A DNA stretch of 64,000 nucleotides, from NCBI GenBank assembly GCA_001600415.1, contig BCJX01000002.1:2931165-2995164 (forward strand). The letters are read 5' to 3'. The DNA is from Pascua guehoae (lineage: Eukaryota > Basidiomycota > Tremellomycetes > Trichosporonales > Trichosporonaceae). Position 1 is the stretch's first letter, and the number at the start of each line of letters is the position of its first letter. This document shows positions 22,936 through 35,654 of the stretch, one piece after another. The translations under genes were made by a program, and so were the position numbers. Under the pieces are notes generated by a model. It worked only from the letters and a program-made list of their open reading frames with translations, was not told where the DNA came from and made no database searches.

Positions 22936-25721
22936 AGAGCATGGGGGGCCATGGTTGAAGTAGAGTTGTATAAAACACATATTTGCATTGGTTGTGGATC
23001 GATCGTTTGCGACAGACAAGCGAAGTGCGGACATGCCCTCGGTGCTTACCAGGCCACCTCGCTCAGTCCAACTTCACGCGGCGCTTACCCACAAGCGGTG
23101 GCGTCGCTAGCGGAAAGGTCGCAAACGTAAACAAGTCGGTGCTACGCGCTACACGAGTGATGGAGAATCGACAAGAACTTGGGGAGCAAGGTGTGTGGAT
23201 CGCCCCTGTATGTATGCGAGCTCAAGTGTATGTCGGGGCCGAAGACGGCAAAAAGGATGGCGTTGGGAGCCTCTTTGGGATCGGTAGTGGGGTACTGGGC
23301 ATCGACACATCAGCCAGCCTGTTTGCTGCAGCCGACAAACTGAAGCTAGCGGCACACTTACCGGTGGCACATTGTGGTCCAGGATCACAAGCATGTCGCG
23401 CATGTCGTCTCCTTCCCATGCTCAGGCTCTCCTCCAAATCCCATCGTGACCAGTCCAGTGGTGGACTCCAGTTGTGGTAGTACTTCCCGTACCGGCGAGA
23501 ACAAGCCGTCAGGTCATTAACACCGGCGGCCGCAAATGTCGACGCCGACAGCACCCCCGATCATGAGGACACGGGCAGCTCCACACATGGGCTGTAACCA
23601 TCTGAGTTGTGACGAGGCGGGTGTAATCAACCGTACACACCGTCTGCTGTCGACGCCCACGGGCGCCCGTAATGGGTTCAATACTCTAGTATGGGATCCT
23701 AGCGCTTTATTCACCGTGCAATAAGAAAAAAAGAAAAGAATCGCACGGTGCTAGAGCAGAATCAGACACGTAATCACGCCCTCTGTAAGCGGCGGTCTTG
23801 TACCCAGAAACCTGCACAGCCCCATGTCTGGATCCCGTGTCCCTAGGTCTCCTTCCCCCGCCCAGTGGCCATGCGGAAACCATGTAGCTTCCATATGATT
23901 TATCTCGAGCATCTTCGTCTTATATCATAGATACGGTCAAGAGGGATGAGAACAGCGATGTCATCAGCAACAGCGATGGCCAGTGGGATGGTCAGGAACT
24001 ATGTAGAGACAATTGAGACCTGCGTTCTGTGAGTTTGGATTAGAGGGTGATACGTTGCGCTGCGGAGGTGTATCCGTTCCGAGCTATGTGGAGACGTTGG
24101 CTGCCTCGATTCACCTGTCCGCGATGGACGCAACGCAGCCCTTGAGCAATAGTCGGCAGCCTTTTGAGACGTCCACAGCTTCACATAGGCGTTTGAGTCG
24201 CATGGGTCGACGTGCGAGGCTTGAAAGCATGGCAGAAAGAGTTGAGTATACTGGTCAGCATGTCAGACCTAAATGGTTGGGCTCCAAGCGATCAGAGTCG
24301 TACATACAGCATCTGAACGAGGCGGCGACCAGGCTGACTTGGGGCCACGGAGCGCGTGGCAAGGGCACGGCTCACACACGCGCGTGCGCACGCGTGGCCA
24401 AATACAAGCATATCCATGTCAAACCAAAAGTCGGTGCTGCATGCCACATGCAGCAGGCAGCATGCAGCATGACGGCGGCGTGGTCCGCACATGGCCCAAC
24501 AAAAGGCTGCGGCGCGTGGTGCGGTGACGTACAGGCTTTGTTCAAGGTCGTGTTGGGTGGAGCTTAATTGGTGTAAACAGCAGATGAAACTGGCTCGTGC
24601 ACCGCCACAAAAACGCAAATTCTGGGCTTGCAGCTTCCCGCGGGGGGTGTGCAGCAGCAGCAGGGGAGAGACATGGGCACCAGCAAAATGGTACGTTATT
24701 GGGGACTGCAGGTAGGGCAAGAGCTACGTAGCGCGCCGAGACCCAGAGGGCGGAATATGTATTGCAACTGCCCTGCAGGATGTCTATCAAATTGCAGCAG
24801 AAAGCCGAAACATGCGCCGCTGCAAACCCAAGACTCAGTATTCAATTGTTCAATGCCCTCCCCCCGGGCATGCATCCATGCATGCTTCCCAACACCCCGC
24901 GCGGGCCCGCGGGGACTGCACCCAAACTAGCAAGAGTTAGCTGCAGTTAGCCAGACATGCTCATTGCGCACTAGTTGTTTGGGGGTGGGGTGGGCCAGGC
25001 GAGGCCCGAATAATGGGCTAGAGGGCTAGGGGCCTCCCGCTCTCGTTCCCGGACACTTGGGACAAACTCTGACGGGCAAGGGACGACACGAGAAGCCAAA
25101 CCAAGGCAAGGGAAGGGAAAGGGCAAGGGGGCAAGGCAAGGGAACGACCCGACCCGACATGGCTGCCCCTTTGCCTCGTTGCAGCAATAATCTCTGCTCT
25201 GCCCCTCTGCCATGCATCCAGTGCCCGTGTTCGCCTGTGGTTCGGACCATGGACCAAGCAGAAACTAGTACAGAGTAGTAGAGCAGAGTCACAAGCATGC
25301 CTGGCTAGCAAGCATGGGACAAGGACGAGCAAAGCACATGGCAAAAGAGAGTCAGACAGAGACAGGGGGGAAAGGAAAGGGATCGACCATGTTGTTGGCC
25401 CTCCCACATTATTCCAACAGAACTGGATCATTATCCACTACTACTCGCTCCTCCTCGCTGTTGCTTTGCCTTCCTTCAACATCACCACCACCACCACTGC
25501 TCGCCGCGTGCTTCCATCCATCCATACCCTCGCACTCTCGGCCCCTATCCCCCCCCCCCTCCGTTGCTGTATCCGATACACGCCACCGACAAGCGCGCGC
25601 GTAGAACTGGCCACCCTTGCACCGTCGACATTCCGATCACCGCGGCGCGCTTTGAGCGACCCACCGCCAAAGTCTCGTTTTCGAGTGCGAGCTCCGCCGG
25701 AGGCGCTAGCTGCGGCCTGAC
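22936..25721. other. long region with little recognisable coding content
   Basis: About 2.8 kb between two plus-strand genes. One minus-strand stretch (23063-23560) looks partly protein-like and is listed separately. Elsewhere there are short frames only. An 11-bp C run at 25549-25559 lies in the leader of the next gene. No tRNA or rRNA was recognised. Confidence 0.45.
23063..23560 (-). pseudogene. possible minus-strand gene fragment or decayed gene
   Basis: On the minus strand the frame ending at 23063 reads TDLFTFATFPLATPPLVG then KRRVKLD and a stop, which looks like a genuine protein C-terminus. Further upstream, RYGKYYHNWSPPLDW and, in another frame, MRDMLVILDHNVPP also look protein-like and are followed by a good GTAAGT donor. 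I could not join these pieces into one frame with convincing splice sites, and found no start. It is either a gene with an intron I misplaced or a degenerating copy. Family not recognised. Confidence 0.3.
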
Positions 25722-28700
25722 ATGGACAAGCTATTCCGGTATGTATACCTTGTCCGCCTCCCGTCGACTACAGTCGACGCACGTCGCGCGCGTCGTACGT
25801 TTGATGGCGGCCCCAGTGTGCTGTATGCACACAGTGCATTCGGGCGCGACGCGTCTGTCTGCATGCCAGGTTACTGCGCGTTGCTATGTATAGCTCCTTG
25901 CTCGCCTTGCTCGTGTGCCTGTACACGACGCGCACATGCAGAGAATGCGTTGCTGGCTTCCTCCACCTGGGTGGGACAAGGATCACTGACCGTGCAGGAA
26001 ACGGACAGAGAAGGCGACGCGCCCTCGCAAGGATTCCGAGTCGTCCAAGCCGTCGTCGCCGTCCAAACCGCCTGGGGTTCCGCTGCACAAGACATTCTCC
26101 AACAAGTCGACCAAGTCGAACTCGTCCAAGTCATCCAAAGCGCCCAGGACGACGCCAAAGATAAAGTCACAGCCCCTCGTCGACCCTCTCCCACGCCAGC
26201 CCCCGCCGAGCCTCAATGTCGAGATCCGCAACTCGCTCATACTGCCGAGGTGAGTCTCATCGAACGACGCAGGTGCTGCGTAGTGGCAGCGGCGTGCTCT
26301 GGGTGAATACAACGCACGTCGCTGTGGTGTACCCATGACCACGCGGCACGCGCATCTAAGGGTGGCGTAGAGCCGCCCTCAGGAGGAGATACCGGCCTGG
26401 TGGTTGTTTCTGGACGAGAGCGTTGCAGCCCCAGTGGTCGTGCCGGACGTTTCTGCGACGAGCAACACGAGTGGCCTGAGCAATCCCTGACCCACCCAGC
26501 CTGACGGAGCGCTTCTCGGTGCTTCTCCCAACACTCTCTGCGGTACCAGAGACATCTGTACGCGAGCTGCTCGCGCAGCAGCGGGGCCGCGGCGATGGTC
26601 CCAGTCTCACGGTCGAGGAAGAGGAGATGCTGCTGGCCGAGATGCGCGCCAAGGACTCCATCCCGTCGGAATCTCTCGGCATCACAGACTGGAACGGGAA
26701 ACCACCGCAGGATGGCGAGTGGTCGGCGACATCGTCCAGCCGGAGTCCACAGCTGAGCATGCACGGGAGCTCGGACGGCACGACGACCCCTCGTCACGGC
26801 GCGTCGATCTCTCCATCCGCGACGAGCACGCACCTCACGGCATCGCCGGGTTCGCCTGCTTTCAACACATTTGGCTATGAGCGCAACCGCATGCGCGGTT
26901 ACGGCTTCTCTGGCGCGCAGAGCTGGCGCGACAACAATTATCTACGCCATGTCCACAAGAGCCCAGGCAAGGCTAGCGCTGGGGATGACGAGGATGAGAT
27001 TTCGGCGCCAGCACCCAAGCGCAAGCCTCTTCCCAATATGGAGCCCCCGAGCAGCTCGGAGCACTCGTCTACCGAACGGCTTACGCAACAACAGCAGTCG
27101 TCGAGTTGGACCGCGCGCGTGGGGCAAGATACGCCTCCTCCAGACCGGCGGCACGTTGAGAGCCCCGCAGCGTCAGAGAGGACGGTCAGCACGTCTGGTG
27201 CTGCGACTGGCCACTCGCCGCTGATCGGCGCGGGTGCCGCGTCGTCAACGTCAGCCATGCTATTGAGCGCAAGGTCTGCTTCAGACACTGAGGTCCTAGA
27301 GACTCCGCCCGAGGTTCCAGATGCTCCAGGCCCAGAACGCGTCCACGTGCCAGAACGTGTCACATCGATCCCCACCACACCGCTCGACAGTCGCCTGGAG
27401 AGTGGACCGCGTCAAATTAGCAGCAACGATCTCGATCACAGTGGAGGCTCCCGCAAACGCCAATCTCTCTTAGTAGGCGCGACTCCTGCTGCCGTCAAAC
27501 GCATCTCGCTCGCATTACTAGAGATTGAGTCGCATCTTGGCAAGGCGAATGTGGGCAGCCCCTTGGAAGAGGTGCGGGATTCTGTGCGGGCCAGCGAGCA
27601 CTTGGTAGACGAAGAGGTGCTGGACGCCAATGGTGGAGGTGAGAGGCATTCGGGCGTCCAGGCGTCGCATGCTGCGCACCAAATGGGCCAGGCGACGCAC
27701 GCTGGCTACGGAGGTCCTATCGGACTGGGTATTGGACGGCGTAGCCAACCTAGTAGTGAAGAGGCTGAGACGTCTGGGGCGGCGCATGCGTCAATTGGGG
27801 CCCTGGATCGCCAAACGTCCATTGCCTCCACTTCGGGTGCATCTTCGGTTTTCCCATTCAACGCATCTCCAGCACCCAGTTCATCACACGGTCACGGCAC
27901 GCGCAACGGCACTGGCATCAACGAGCGCGAGACCACACCAACCAACACCAGAATGCAGTCACTCGTCTCCTCCGCCCCAAGCACAGACCTACATGTGCAG
28001 ACCCAGAACCGACGATCCGCACTCGACTCGCCACAGCGCCCATCGCCGTCGCCCGGAAGCGGGCACGCGCCATCCCTCTCATCCTCATCAAACATTAGCG
28101 AGTCGGACGAGTACGCGGTACCCCGCCCCGCTTTGACGCCCTTCCGCCCCCAGCCGGTGCGCTACACGCCTTCACCAGCCTTTGGGGCGGTATCGAGTTC
28201 ATATGTCCCTGGCATGCCGAGGCCAGTTGGTCGCAAGGCACCGTCCCAATCCTCAAAAAGTTCGACACCAGTCGAATCACCCCAGTCGCCTTACCAAGGC
28301 CCGTTCGGCGGCAATCAAGCGCAGCGCGTACAGTACGGGGGCGCTGGCGCTGGTGGCCATCGGCCGCGTGGGCCAGGTCCAGCCCTCGCGCGCTCCGTCT
28401 CCGCCCAGGGAACCACCAACCCTTCGGGTTCGCGGTCAAACACACCCAAACAACGCATTGACCATGTCCCCGCACCTGGGGTGTTGGCATCACGCCACCA
28501 AGCGAGCCAAAGTATGGGTGAGCCCGTCTCGTATGGCAACTGGCGCGCGGGATCAGCCGCTGGCATTCACTCGCCCCCGCGCCATGGCCAGGGTACCATC
28601 ACCGAGGCGATTACCGAAAACGACAATGGCTACGCGGGCGATGTCGGCGATACGCATACAAACGGCGGCGAAGCGCATACAGACCCGTCGAGTGATTTCA

Positions 28701-31700
28701 TGAACCGCATGCCCAGCAATGCCTCCTTTGAACGGTCCATCATGACGCCGACGCTCCGCCGCGAATCCGCCGGCTCGCTCAGCTCGACATGGACGGGTCC
28801 GCATGAGGGCGAACACTCATCGCCGTGGGATGCAATCCTCGGCCAGTCCAAGCCTGTTGATGACAGTGCTGTGCTACTTGTCTCTGACGAGGAGCAGGAC
28901 CGTTCAGACGTCGACCTGCTCCGCTCGATGAGTGGGATGGGCAAGGAAGAGCTGCTTCTGATCCAGGAGCGTCTTGTCCAGAAGGCCAAGGGCGAACGCG
29001 ACCGCTTGCGCGCGCAACAGGCCGTCCTGGAACAGCATGCCACCAACGGCGTCGTGGTTATCGGCCAAGAGCACGAGTACGAGCACCCTGACCGTGAACA
29101 CGGCCAGCAAGGGTATGGACGTGGTACACCAAGCCCTCGACCGCCGCCCTTCAGCAGCAAGCTGCAACGCGAACGATCTGGGTCCCCATCGACCAACAAC
29201 TTGCCTTTGTTGCAACGAGAGAGGTCTATGAGTGCGAATGCACACGAGCGTCCTGGCGCGTTGAGCCCATCCAAGCTCAAGGCGTCTGCGTCCTCGTCTT
29301 CGATCGATGTGGTTGCCGGAGCATCCGTGACTCCCAAACCGCTACAGCACTCTGAGCTACCATACAGCACACCACCACCGCACCCGCACCCGTCGTCGGC
29401 ATCGGCGTCGCGCTCGCCGTCGCGGACCGCTGCGATCCCTACCTCGACGTCGATGACTTCAATCACAACGCCCGATGCCAAACCAGACATGTCCGACGCA
29501 GGTCACGACCGTTCCGGCTCTGGAGGACGCAAGTGGATCGACGACAACCCAGAGGCACGGCGCAATATTGAGGACCGGATCCACCAGGCCACAGCGGACC
29601 TGTTTCGGGCTCCTTCCCGTAGCGCACACAAGCGCAGCTTGTCCAAGAAGAAGATTTCGACCCCCACGCTCGTGTCCACGTCCAACACGGTCCCCACCAA
29701 CCCGATTGCCAACCCGATCGTCAAGCACGTCACCGACAAGACCGAGAGGCTCGAGAAGAAGCCCAGCATGCGTTGGAAGAAACTAGGCTTCCGCAAGCCC
29801 AGCACGTCAGGCCCAGAGTACCTGCACGCCAATGTACCGGCTTCAGCACCACCCATCCCCATCGATCTCCGCGCTGCCCAAAATGCACCTGCTGCTCCCG
29901 CGCCACGGTCTGCCCAGCCCAACCTTCCCAGCACATCCAATGAGCCTTCCAAGAAGGGTGACACGCCCAAGCAAGTCGAAGACGTACCGTCACGCAAGGG
30001 CGCGGGCGGCGCCCCGGCCGATCTACGCGGCTTCCGCTTCCCCATGGCACCAAAGTCTCCAAAGTCTCCAAAGTCGACCGATAAGGAAAAGGAAAAGGCC
30101 AAGGCGAAGGAAAAGGAAAGGGAGAAGGAAAAGGCCAAGGACAAGGGTCACAAAAAGGATGCCAGCAAGGCTAGCAAAGTGAGCAAGGCGAGCAAAGACA
30201 GCAAGGAGAGCAGGGAGATCAAGGAGATCAAGGAGGGCAAACCCGCCATTACAACGGAGGCTCACCAGTCGCCATCCAATGGCCGGGGCCCAGTGTCCCC
30301 ACCCATCGGTCTCTTCACGGCTGCATCGCCAGAACGTGCAGCGCGCATCCACTCGCCTGTGGAGCCCAGCCCAGGCGTTCTGTCGGCCAGTGCAGCTCTG
30401 CAGGGAGACGTATCGCCGTCGACGCCCATGCAGGGAGCCACGACGCCAACGACGCCGACGCCTGGCAGCCCTCTTCCGCCGCACATTCTGGCTCTCTCAC
30501 GACGCATGCACCGCCCGTCGGGATCCGTGGACTCGATTGCGATCAGCAACTTTCTCGAGGCCGGCCGCGCGGTCGGCATCAATGAGGATCGTCTGCAGAC
30601 CATGCTTGTGCAGAACGGAGTGTTCAACGAGTCTGGTGCGCTTTCCGGCCCACTCACGCGCCCGAGCACGTCGAGCAGTCGCTCTGGGGGTACATCCTTC
30701 TCCCAGCTGTCACCCCCTTCGGCCACTACGCCGACGATGATGCAGCTCGGCGGAGACCCCGTGCCAGGCGTTGCGCGCTTGCAGCCTCCGCCAACGATGG
30801 CGCGCATCCCGTCGCCTGTCGCTGAGGATACCGGCATTACTTCGCAGCGTGCGTCGACCATGTCGTCGCAGCGGCCGTCCAGTGACATTGTGGACCCTAC
30901 CATTGTCCGCCACAGCATTATTATTCCTACATTCCCAGCGTTTGATATGCTTACCACACCGCCTGCTGTTCGGGGACCCGTATCGCCGACGTCGCCAGAG
31001 ATTAGCATTTCACCGCCGCCCGACTTGGCATTCTTTATCCCGCGAACGCCAACGCCGCGCCAGGCTCCCGAGCCAGTCGAGTCTCTGGAGCACGACTTTT
31101 CGCACGACGAAGACTATGGGCGTGTTGACGACTATGACCGCGACGACGAGGGCGAGGTGCTCGATGACCGTGTGGATGGGAGCCAACAGGCGCATCAGGC
31201 TGGATACCAATTCGGGTCCCAGTTTTCTTCCCAGCACTCAATCTCAAACTCGTTCTCGCAAAATTCCGACCTCAGCAGGGCGTCGTCCAACATGCCCGGC
31301 CGCGGAATGCGCATCGTCTCGGATCACGAGTCGTTTGCCGACTCGGTGGGGTATGGAAGCCAGTCAAATGCTGGCCACAGTTCCACGACGGGTGTCGAGC
31401 GCTCGTCCACCCAGGGGTCCATCTATGACTTTTACCAGAACGATCAGCAGGAGGAGTCGTCACCAGAGCAGGAGCAGCGCAGTTCGCAGGCTGTCGAGGT
31501 TACGTGAGTCTCCGTGGGGCTAGCCCGTTGTAGTCGGCAATGCGCTAACCACCTCAGAGAGTATGCCGACGGCCGTGTGGTGTGGAACATTGTCAATGCC
31601 CTGCGCAACGGCGGCGGTGCGGAACGGGGCTCGTTTGATGTCCGCCGCGACATGCGCGACTCGATCGAGTCGACACGGTCCAATGTGTCCAACTATGAAG

Positions 31701-32317
31701 GATCGCAGCAGGCCGACAGCGACCACGGCGACACTCCGTGGCGCGTGGGACCGACCGAGGGTCTGTCGTTTATGCGCAGGCCAGAGACGAGGGTATACTA
31801 TACGTCTCCGACGGATGTCGCCGACCTGATTGACCACCTGTCGACCGACCTGGCGGGCGCGGCACGCGGCCGCATTGACATCCGCGCTCTGGAGCAGGGA
31901 GCAGACGCGAATGGCGGTCATGCAGTTCCGCCTCTTCCCGCCTGTGCGGCTAGGCCTGCCGATGGCCAGTTTGCCGACGCACCCACCCCCGAGTCGGCTT
32001 ACAACTACCGCGACCGCGACCGCGCGGCAAGCCCGCTCCCCAAGGCCAGTCCTGGCGGAGGAGCCGCCAGCGGACTGGGTCAATTCTTCCTGCGCCCCGA
32101 TACTGCCGCGGGCGCTCACGCACGCTACATGGCGGGCACGTCGGGGTTGACCACTTCGGGCCCCACACGCGCCACCGACTTTGAGCTGTCGCCCAAGACG
32201 TCGAGCTTTGCGAGTGATGGCAGCCACCCGGAACGCTCGGTCGAGGACCGGCTGCAGGCGCTCATGGACCGGCTGCGCGCGGCGCCCGGTGGCGTAGGGC
32301 GGGGCGCTCGGGCGTAG
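25722..32317 (+). CDS. very large low-complexity protein of unknown function
   Basis: Exons 25722-25738, 25998-26249, 26500-31503 and 31558-32317 close in frame to 2,010 residues. The first exon has only 17 coding bases (MDKLF plus two bases of an Arg codon). The N-terminal region (SLNVEIRNSLILP then SLTERFSVLLPTLSAVPETSVRELLAQQRGR) is the most ordered part and is interrupted by a 250-bp intron. Most of the rest is Ser/Pro/Thr/Gly-rich disorder, with a Lys/Glu-rich stretch near genomic 30080-30240 (KEKEKAKAKEKEREKEK). The C-terminus (EYADGRVVWNIVNALR and RRPETRVYYTSPTDVADLIDHLS) looks folded and conserved. A scaffold for polarity or cytoskeleton is a guess only. Start choice rests on the MDKLF exon having a proper GTATGT donor in phase. 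Confidence 0.82.
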
Positions 32318-33101
32318 CGGAGTGGGATGTGAGCAGTGGAAATGCGGATACGAGTGCGAGTGGGAAGTGTTAGGGTTTGCGTAGGGCCAAGTGGAGACAG
32401 GGGTGAAACGGATGAAGGGCAGGTGAGGAGTGTAGGGGAGGGGTGTAGAGCGTATTAGAGAACGGCACAGGCTTGCATGTCCATGGTGTTCTGTACGATG
32501 GTTGTATGGTATCAATGTGCATCCATGGATGGTTGCCCTTGGGTGAGGGAGTACGTGTGTAGGCAAGTGGTCGAGCGGAATGACAATGGCAACGATGGAT
32601 GGGCGTCACGTTGGTGGAATGTGGTGAGTGTGGTGCAGTAAGCGCTGTTATCGAAGCGAGGTGGGTCGACGGTGGGGCTAGGATGTGATGAAGGCAGGAT
32701 GCACAGCGCGATGTGAGAGTGTCTAGGTGTACTTCCTGCCACCGTGGTGTTCGACCAAGCGCCAGCACAGGGGCCTTCGGAGTGAGCCCAGACGCGTGTA
32801 CAAAGGGTATCAATACCTAGCGGGCATACACTGCCCAAGCTGTCGATCGAGGCGGTTGCCGATCGGGGCGGCTCAAAATTGACATGACGAGGACCAAGAG
32901 CACCCACGTACCAGGGTGTGCATATCGATTACAATTTTCTATAGCTTGACAAGTGGAGTCGAGTCGCCGCGACGCCGAGGCCTCGACCGTGTCATTGCGC
33001 CAATGGCACCGGCGGTCTGGAGCGTCTCGGCGGGGCTAGGCAGCTGGGCAGAGCTGGGCTATAGGCTAGGCTAGGCATGGCTAAGATATCCAAGACGACA
33101 C
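32318..33101. other. region between convergent genes
   Basis: About 780 bp downstream of two convergent genes. Nothing beyond short chance frames; 3' UTRs and terminators are expected here. Confidence 0.5.
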
Positions 33102-35564
33102 CTAGACCTCGACGAATGCGCGGAACACTTCGGTATCCTTGCGCGCCTGCCACTTTACCTCTGTGCCGGCGGCGATAAAGAGGACATCGCCTCGGGAGAC
33201 AATAATGTCCTGCTCCTCGTGACCGGCGGGGCCCCAGTACACGATGGCCTCGCCGGCGGTGACGAGGGCAATGCTGGGGCCGTCAATGGCGCGGGTTGTG
33301 GTCACCTCGTCGCGCGCGAGGTGGGTGCGGAGCACGGAGAACTCGGCAATGGGCGGGTCGTACAGCTTTGTCGACGGATCGCGGTTGAACTCTGTGGGTT
33401 CGAGGATTTGGCGCTCGGCGGGGCCCGCGTCGTACGTGAGCATCGAGACGAGCGTGGGGACGTCGCGGAGCTTGGGGGTGAGGCCCGCGCGCACAACGTT
33501 GTCGGATTGGGCCATGCATTCGATGATGTCTGTGGGTTAGTGGCAGGTTGGCGCGGGGGTGGGGCTCACACTCTCCCGACCCGTGGTGCACAGGCTACCA
33601 TGACCGCTTACTCACCACCAGAAATGTACGCGTGCGGGACGTTGGCGCCGAGGAAGAGCGCCTGGCCAGTCTCGAGATCGACCACGTTGAGGACAAAGAC
33701 ACACAGCACGCCAATGTCGCCCGGGTACTGCTCGTCGAGGGTGACCGCCAGGTCTGCGAGGTGCTTTTCCGACTCTGCCAGGTCCTCGCCGGCCTTGTAC
33801 CGCGCGACGAGTGCTTCCACCGTGGACCGGTACGTGTCCTCGGGCGTGTGCATGAGGGCGGAGAAGACGTCCTTGACGGCGGCCTTTTGCGCGTCCGTCG
33901 TCGTCGCCGACGCGTCGACGGCAAACTTGGACGCGTCAGAGGCGTCCTCTGGCAGGTCGAGCGACTGCGCCAGGGCCGTCACGGTCTCGTCGGGAATGAG
34001 CGCACGGAACTCGGGGACCGTGAGGAGGTTGAGCAGGAGCGTTGGGGCTGGGACAAAGTTCATGAACGCGCGGAAGGGCGTGAGGGCAATAGCCATTTCG
34101 GGCTTGTGGTTCGGGTCTGAGGTTAGCCGAGAGGGTGTGGGGGGAGTTCAATCGATTGCAGGGATGGAGACAGAGGTGCAGAGACCGGGTGAACGGTATC
34201 CACAAGCCAAGAGCGGCCTAGACGCAGACGCGGGATACAGACGCCAGTTGGAGCGACCTAGATGTAGCCGCCAGATGCAGAGGCAGAGCAGATGCAGACT
34301 CCACACAGAGATACAAACTCCACACGCAGACGCAGGCGCAGACGAAGACGCCGACACAGGCGCCTTGGGCAGAAGGCAACTGAGCATGCCAGACAACCAG
34401 GCATTGTTCAGACCGGACCCACAGACATAGGCATGCGGCAAGCACAACCTACTGTCATTCCTGTCCATGACAGCCCGGCGGCCCTCAGGCACCTACACTC
34501 ATGTCCCCCTGCGGTTGAGGCCTCGTGCACATCACACGGCCTCGTAGCGTGGTGCCTCGTGCCGATCTTTATGCGGCAACGTCGGCACCCACACCCACAG
34601 AACACCCGGTTGAGACGGCAACAACCAGCGCGTCGGGACGCCGGCAACCACGCCGGCAACCACGACATCGACACGCGCCCCCCCACACACGCACAAACAC
34701 ACGCACAAACACGCGCACCCACACGCGCACCCACCCTCCGCGCAGTGCGCAGCCTCCCGTACAGCACCTACGTCGCCACCCGCACCCACCCGCGCACCCT
34801 ACTCGCACACCCACAACCACGACCCCCCGTCCACACCCCCAGACTCTACGCACCCTTGTAAACCTCTGGCCGCTCGCGATGCAGCTCCTCGGCAAGCTCC
34901 TTGCCCGGGTGCGCCTGGATGCTGAGCGCGGTCCCGATCGAGAGCACCTTGAACAAGAATGGAATCTGGCCCTGCTGGGCGTCGGGAAACGCCTCGGCCA
35001 CCGCGGCGCCGATAAAGGCCGGGTGCTGCGCGAGGTGCGTCGAGAGGAGCGTGTCGGCCGAGACGCGCGAGGGGAGCGTGGGGTGTGTGCCCATCCAGAG
35101 CTGCTGTTAGTGCAAGTCGGCGGGGGGNNNNNNNNNNNNNNNNNNNNNNNNNNNNNNNNNNNNNNNNNNNNNNNNNNNNNNNNNNNNNNNNNNNNNNNNN
35201 NNNNNNNNNNNNNNNNNNNNNNNNNNNGAGATGGGGGTGTGGTCGGAGGACTCGCGAGCACTTGGCGACGGGCGTCGAGTCCGGCGGGTCGGTGCGATGA
35301 ACAGTAGCGACGGCGACGGCAGCGACGCATCCTGCATCCTGCCCCCTGCCCCCTCGTCTCCACCCAACACTCTCACCTCGTCGCCATCTCAACACCCAAC
35401 CTACCCCAACCCCAACCCCAGCCCCAACGAACTCACCTCGGCATACGTCTTGTTCTCATCGACGATGAAATCCGGCACGCTCTCGAGCGCGACCTGCGCG
35501 GCGAGCGACGACGAGCCGCGCTTGCCCCAGTCGTACGCCTGGATGCCCGGCGCGAGCTTGAACA

Positions 35565-35565
<1 letters not shown>
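33102..35565 (-). CDS. PMI40: mannose-6-phosphate isomerase, 5' end unresolved
   Basis: Catalyses fructose-6-phosphate to mannose-6-phosphate in the cytosol, feeding GDP-mannose for glycoprotein and wall synthesis. Exons on the minus strand: 35565-35437, 35100-34854, 34116-33616 and 33529-33102, giving 434 residues plus a missing start. Visible family signatures: VFKLAPGIQAYDWGKRGSSS, ELWMGTHPTLPS, SIQAHPGKELAEELH (the Gln and His zinc ligands), DPNHKPEMAIAL (the Glu ligand), GANVPHAYISGG (the final His ligand) and DIIECMAQSDNVVRAG. The first readable codon abuts an 88-bp C run (sense strand), so neither start codon nor acceptor AG is visible. A 100-N gap lies in the first intron, and the third visible exon is preceded by a 737-bp intron rich in CACGCACC repeats. 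Confidence 0.95.
35128..35227. other. assembly gap of 100 N
   Basis: Exactly 100 N inside an intron of the phosphomannose isomerase gene. The left edge ends in CGGGGGG and the right edge begins GAGATGGGGG, so the gap probably hides another poly-G tract. True length unknown. Confidence 0.99.

Positions 35566-35653
<88 letters not shown>
35566..35653. repeat. 88-bp poly-G tract
   Basis: Eighty-eight consecutive G on the plus strand (C on the sense strand of PMI40), directly touching the first readable codon of that gene. Either a real homopolymer that has grown into the exon border or an assembly or polishing artefact. Confidence 0.95.

Positions 35654-35654
<1 letters not shown>

Noticed and set aside
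33219..34430. 403-codon plus-strand frame
   Set aside because: Antisense to phosphomannose isomerase exons and introns.
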